Shown here: positions 61,365 to 64,000 of the stretch, piece by piece
Position numbering within the stretch: the stretch's first letter is position 1
Layout: every line of letters begins with the position of its first letter
Source of the DNA: Cohnella xylanilytica
GTDB lineage: Bacteria; Bacillota; Bacilli; Paenibacillales; Paenibacillaceae
Direction of reading: 5' to 3'
Assembly (NCBI RefSeq): GCF_014212175.1
Contig: NZ_JACJVR010000044.1
Span: 1-64,000 of the forward strand
Length of the DNA stretch: 64,000 bases
The notes under the pieces: model-generated
What the model saw: only the letters and a program-made list of their open reading frames with translations
The model's database searches: none
What the model was told of the DNA's origin: nothing
Made by a program: the position numbers and the translations under genes

Positions 61365-61418
61365 TCAATCGACGCTTTGCAATATTATTCGTATAAAGTA
61401 ATTTTTATGCGTTTTCAT
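61365..61418 (-). CDS. Possible 17-residue peptide gene
   Basis: ATG with AAGGAGA 6 bases upstream, coding for MKTHKNYFIRIILQSVD then TGA. A Lys-rich start and hydrophobic middle (FIRIIL) look like a short amphipathic or leader peptide. It stands alone in the AT-rich gap before oppA. Such a small frame could arise by chance; the ribosome site is the only support. Confidence 0.3.
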   Translation of the reverse strand: MKTHKNYFIRIILQSVD

Positions 61419-61485
61419 TTCCAGTCTCCTTCAAAACGGCGGATGTAAAAGATGTCAGCTTTGGCGGTATAAATAATGACATGCG

Positions 61486-61499
61486 TTAAAGCGTTTTCA
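61486..61499. promoter_or_regulatory. Candidate cre (CcpA) site
   Basis: TTAAAGCGTTTTCA differs at one base from the palindromic cre form TGAAAGCGTTTTCA. A weaker GCGTTTTCAT copy is at 61410-61419. CcpA is known to regulate peptide and carbon uptake in Bacillales. Confidence 0.5.
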
Positions 61500-61629
61500 T
61501 ATCGCCCATCCCGTCCGCTAGTTTCCGCAAGGGCTTCTTCGAGTCGATCGGCAGAGCTCTCCGCGGCAAATTAAACGTTTTGTATTATTGCCTTTTATTC
61601 AACAACTCCGCTGTCCCATATCCAAAACC

Positions 61630-61657
61630 AACGAAAAACCGCGCCCTTAAGGCGCGG
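61630..61657 (-). terminator. Terminator of the PBP2 gene
   Basis: Minus-strand stem CCGCGCC-TTAAG-GGCGCGG followed by five T, about 70 bases after the stop. Confidence 0.88.
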
Positions 61658-61729
61658 CTCTTGAAAGTCGGATGGATATCGATAGCGTCGTTCCGTTGGA
61701 CGACCAGTATAAGAGCGGTTGTTCTTCGG

Positions 61730-63829
61730 TTACTGGCGGTTGCCCGCTTCTCCCGTCGCGCCGTCGGCCGCTTGGCCGCTTTGGTCCGCTGCAGAAGCGT
61801 CCGAATTGGCAGCGTCCGTCGCTGCCTTCGCCGGATTGCGGGGACCCGCCGAGGTGAGGCCAATCGCATCGTCGTAAGCGTCGAAGATCTTGCGGGCGAT
61901 CGGAGCGGCGCCCCATCCGCCGAAGTTGCCCTCCGGCACGACGACGGCGACGGCGAGCTTCGGGTCCTCGGCAGGAGCGTAAGCGATGAACACGGCGTTC
62001 TGAACCCGTTGTCCCCCTACGTCCTGCTCGGACGTCCCCGTCTTCCGGTAGAAATTGTAGGGGAAGCCGTCGAACCCTTGAACGCTGACTTGGGACATCC
62101 CCTTCTCGATCGTATCCCAAAAAGAATCCGGGAAGCTGACCGTATTGAGCACTTCCTTCTGGTAAGGCTGAACCAGATTCCCTTCCGCGTCCTCGATGCG
62201 TTCCACGAATTGCGGCTTCAGCCTCGTGCCGTGACTGGCAAGCGTCGTCGCGTATTGGGCCAACTGGAGCGCCGTGTAGCGGCCTTGCTGGCCGAACGAG
62301 GCATAGATGAGAGCCGATTGGGCGCTGCCTCTCTCGAGCTCCTTGTAATAGTTGATGTAACCGGCGGATTCTCCCGGCAGCCCGCTGTCCGTCGTCACGC
62401 CGAGGCCGAATTCCTTCATGTACTTATCCCATACGTCGAGGCCCTTCTTGCCGTCGCGAAGATAGAGGGCGTTGCCCACCATCTTGGCCATGAAGGCGTT
62501 GGACGACTTGGCGATAGCCGACCACGGATACAGGAGGCCGTTCCCCTTGTTCTGGGAGTTGCGCACCTTCGTCTCGTGCCCCTTCGCCCCGAAGGCGAAA
62601 TAGCCGGGATCGTTGAAGCTGGAATGAGGCGTGATCAGCCCTTCGTTCAGACCGAGCAGAATCGTAAGCGGCTTCTGCGTCGACCCGAGGTTGACGAGCG
62701 AGGACGGGTGCTTGAGCCGTTCCTTATCGTCTTCATAAGGCGCCTGCACCTCGCGGATCGCGCCGTTGCCCATGTAATACTTGACCGCGTCGTAATCCTT
62801 CTTGCTGATGCCCCCTTGCCACATGTTCGGGTCGTAATCGGGCATGCTCGCCATCGCGACCACTTTGCCCGTCTTGACCTCCATCGCGACCGCGTACCCC
62901 GTCTTGGCATAGGGCGCTTTCTCGTAGTAATTGGTCGAAGCGTTGATCTTCTTCAGATGGTTCATGATCGCGTCCTGGGTCGCGAGCTGAACCTGCTTGT
63001 TGATGGTCAAGAACAGGTTGTCGCCCTTGACCGGCTTCGTCAATTCCATCGGCCCGACGATGCGGCTCTGGTTGTTGACCGGATACGTCTTCAGCCCGTT
63101 GCGGCCGCGCAGCTCCTCCTGGTACATCAGCTCGATGCCGTCGAAGCCGACGTCTTCGGAATCCAGGTATTCGAGCGTAGGATCGGTCTGCCCTTCGTTG
63201 ATGTTCTTGTACTTCTTCAAAGATGTCGCGCCTTTAAGCTGCTTCATATAGCCGACCAGTTGAACGGCTACCTTCTCCTTGCTGTACTGCCGGATGCTCT
63301 CCTCGACGATGTCGATGCCCTTGAACTCGTCCCGGTGCTCGCTGAAGTAGGCGATCTCCTTCTCGGTCAAGCCGGACTTGATCCGGCGCTGCTGATACGG
63401 AAGGTGCACCCGGCCGCCGAAGTCCATGTCCTCGAACACGTCGTCGACGGTGAGCGGGGTCTTCGTCTTGTCCCCGTACAGGTTGAACACTTCGACGAGC
63501 TTGGCGGCCAGCGCTCTTCCTTCCTCTACCTTCGTGCCGGGTTCCAGCGTGTAGTAGAGCGACTGGGTCGACGTCGAATACGCGATCGGCTGCCCGGTGG
63601 AGTCGTAGATGTTGCCCCGGATCGGCGGAATCGACACGTCGCGCGTGCCGATCTGGTGCTCCCTCTCCTTCAGCGAGGGACCTTGCACGAATTGGAGGTA
63701 GGCAAGCTTGACGATAAGCAGCGAGAAGACGAAAAAAGTGACGAAAAAGAACATATTCAAACGGAAGCTGAAATTGCGGCGGTTGCGTATCTCCCGCTTC
63801 TGCGCTTCTTCCGTGCGGTCGTTGCTCAC
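61730..63829 (-). CDS. Class B penicillin-binding protein 2 (transpeptidase)
   Basis: Cell-wall transpeptidase of 699 residues, of the PBP2/PbpA-PbpH group that works in side-wall growth or spore outgrowth. It has an N-terminal membrane anchor (FFFVTFFVFSLLIVKLAYLQF, about 27-47), the PBP dimerisation/pedestal region with IPPIRGNIYD, and the transpeptidase triad: GSTQK (SxxK), KSSN (SxN) and RKTGTSE (KTG). The tail after about residue 665 is Ala/Ser/Gly-rich. It starts at GTG with GGGAGG 8 bases upstream. It follows a transglutaminase-like gene on the same strand. Confidence 0.92.
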   Translation of the reverse strand: MSNDRTEEAQKREIRNRRNFSFRLNMFFFVTFFVFSLLIVKLAYLQFVQGPSLKEREHQIGTRDVSIPPIRGNIYDSTGQPIAYSTSTQSLYYTLEPGTKVEEGRALAAKLVEVFNLYGDKTKTPLTVDDVFEDMDFGGRVHLPYQQRRIKSGLTEKEIAYFSEHRDEFKGIDIVEESIRQYSKEKVAVQLVGYMKQLKGATSLKKYKNINEGQTDPTLEYLDSEDVGFDGIELMYQEELRGRNGLKTYPVNNQSRIVGPMELTKPVKGDNLFLTINKQVQLATQDAIMNHLKKINASTNYYEKAPYAKTGYAVAMEVKTGKVVAMASMPDYDPNMWQGGISKKDYDAVKYYMGNGAIREVQAPYEDDKERLKHPSSLVNLGSTQKPLTILLGLNEGLITPHSSFNDPGYFAFGAKGHETKVRNSQNKGNGLLYPWSAIAKSSNAFMAKMVGNALYLRDGKKGLDVWDKYMKEFGLGVTTDSGLPGESAGYINYYKELERGSAQSALIYASFGQQGRYTALQLAQYATTLASHGTRLKPQFVERIEDAEGNLVQPYQKEVLNTVSFPDSFWDTIEKGMSQVSVQGFDGFPYNFYRKTGTSEQDVGGQRVQNAVFIAYAPAEDPKLAVAVVVPEGNFGGWGAAPIARKIFDAYDDAIGLTSAGPRNPAKAATDAANSDASAADQSGQAADGATGEAGNRQ

Positions 63830-63872
63830 AACTCGTTCCTCCCATTGCTCTTATTGCGGTATTGCCAAGGGA

Positions 63873-64000
63873 TCAGGCTTGCCGGACGTGGGTCTCCTGG
63901 AAGCCGGGCGGATCGAACCAGTCGCCCGTCTTCGCCCAAGTCGCGTCGAGAGGAACCCAAGCCTCCCTCTCCGTCAGATAAACCTCGTTCCAGGCATGGG
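63873..64000 (-). CDS. Transglutaminase-like domain protein, C-terminal end only
   Basis: The last 42 codons of a gene running into the window from the right: HAWNEVYLTEREAWVPLDATWAKTGDWFD, ending THVRQA. HAW-E and DATW are the His and Asp motifs of the transglutaminase/cysteine-protease-like core; the catalytic Cys would lie upstream, outside the window. It ends 43 bases before the PBP2 start, so the two are probably co-transcribed. It is truncated only by the window edge. Confidence 0.85.
   Translation of the reverse strand, partial: HAWNEVYLTEREAWVPLDATWAKTGDWFDPPGFQETHVRQA

Larger units (their letters stand above)
60765..61629. other. AT-rich gene-poor region upstream of oppA
   Basis: About 865 bases, clearly AT-richer than the rest of the window, with no conventional gene. 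It holds the presumed opp promoter(s) (for example TAAAAT-type -10 boxes), a cre-like site, a perfect 11-bp inverted repeat and two tiny ribosome-site-preceded reading frames. One is at 61365-61418 (17 residues). The other is at 60937-60960 on the minus strand, MNKAIFV with GGGAGG 7 bases before its ATG, possibly an opp leader peptide. Confidence 0.7.

Overview
The window looks like a chromosomal core segment of a high-GC (by eye about 60%) endospore-forming member of Bacillales, most like Paenibacillaceae (Paenibacillus/Cohnella type). The reasons are a Bacillus-type gene set (dnaB-dnaI loaders, sda, yheC/D, yumB/yumC/yutI/yutJ/yutM/yuzB/yuiB, hemQ, ktr genes, sdhCAB), strong AAGGAGG-type ribosome sites, frequent TTG/GTG starts, and menaquinone made by the futalosine route (mqnE and an mqnL-type decarboxylase). 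I see no rRNA, tRNA, prophage, IS element or CRISPR array.

Layout: 1-3.2 kb, end of the TCA unit odhA-odhB (odhB truncated by the window edge). 3.3-3.9, thymidine kinase. 4.1-7.3, sdhCAB with a divergent LysR regulator to 8.4. 8.5-9.4, a LysM-3D cell-wall protein behind a cyclic-di-AMP (ydaO-type) riboswitch. 9.5-10.4, polysaccharide deacetylase. 10.5-15.5, a K+ unit behind a second ydaO-type riboswitch with terminator: two tandem KtrB/D-type channel subunits, one KtrA/C-type RCK subunit and a CPA1 antiporter. 15.7-19.6, a CPBP membrane protease and uvrC with an unusual acidic insertion. 19.9-21.6, a YqzM-like mini-protein and a divergent TetR/unknown-protein pair with twin operators. 21.7-24.9, sulfate uptake operon (sbp-cysT-cysW-yezD). 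25.1-25.5, a gene-free cluster of hairpin repeats. 25.5-28.1, dnaB-dnaI. 28.2-29.5, metY.

29.8-32, free-Met-sulfoxide reductase, alpha/beta hydrolase, GtrA and YuiB-like proteins. 32.1-42.3, a respiratory/iron-sulfur neighbourhood: hemQ, NDH-2 yumB with a near-consensus Rex box, yumC, sda behind DnaA boxes, a YheC/D ATP-grasp gene, A-type Fe-S carrier, mqnE, yutJ, yuzB and yutI. 42.5-44.6, an atypical SDR, a HEPN protein and a small acidic spore-protein-like gene with a sigma-G-like promoter. 44.7-47.5, ctaA-mqnL (heme A plus menaquinone). 47.7-54.9, thioredoxin-like protein, lipoprotein, DUF2515, YtgP-type flippase, ThuA, DUF456 and HAD phosphatase. 55-60.8, oppABCDF. 60.8-61.6, a roughly 870-base AT-rich gap. 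61.7-64, class B PBP2 and the end of a transglutaminase-like gene.

Functionally much of the window serves aerobic respiration: succinate and 2-oxoglutarate oxidation, NADH to quinone (YumB), menaquinone (MqnE, MqnL), heme and heme A (HemQ, CtaA), and Fe-S assembly (YutM, YutI). The second theme is c-di-AMP control of turgor: one riboswitch each on K+ transport and on a wall-remodelling enzyme. I found no clearly unknown multi-gene system. The best leads are small: the hairpin repeat cluster with compensatory changes, the hairpin that buries a ribosome site at 35.9 kb, the UvrC insertion, the sigma-G-like mini-gene, the metY leader and the AT-rich opp upstream region.
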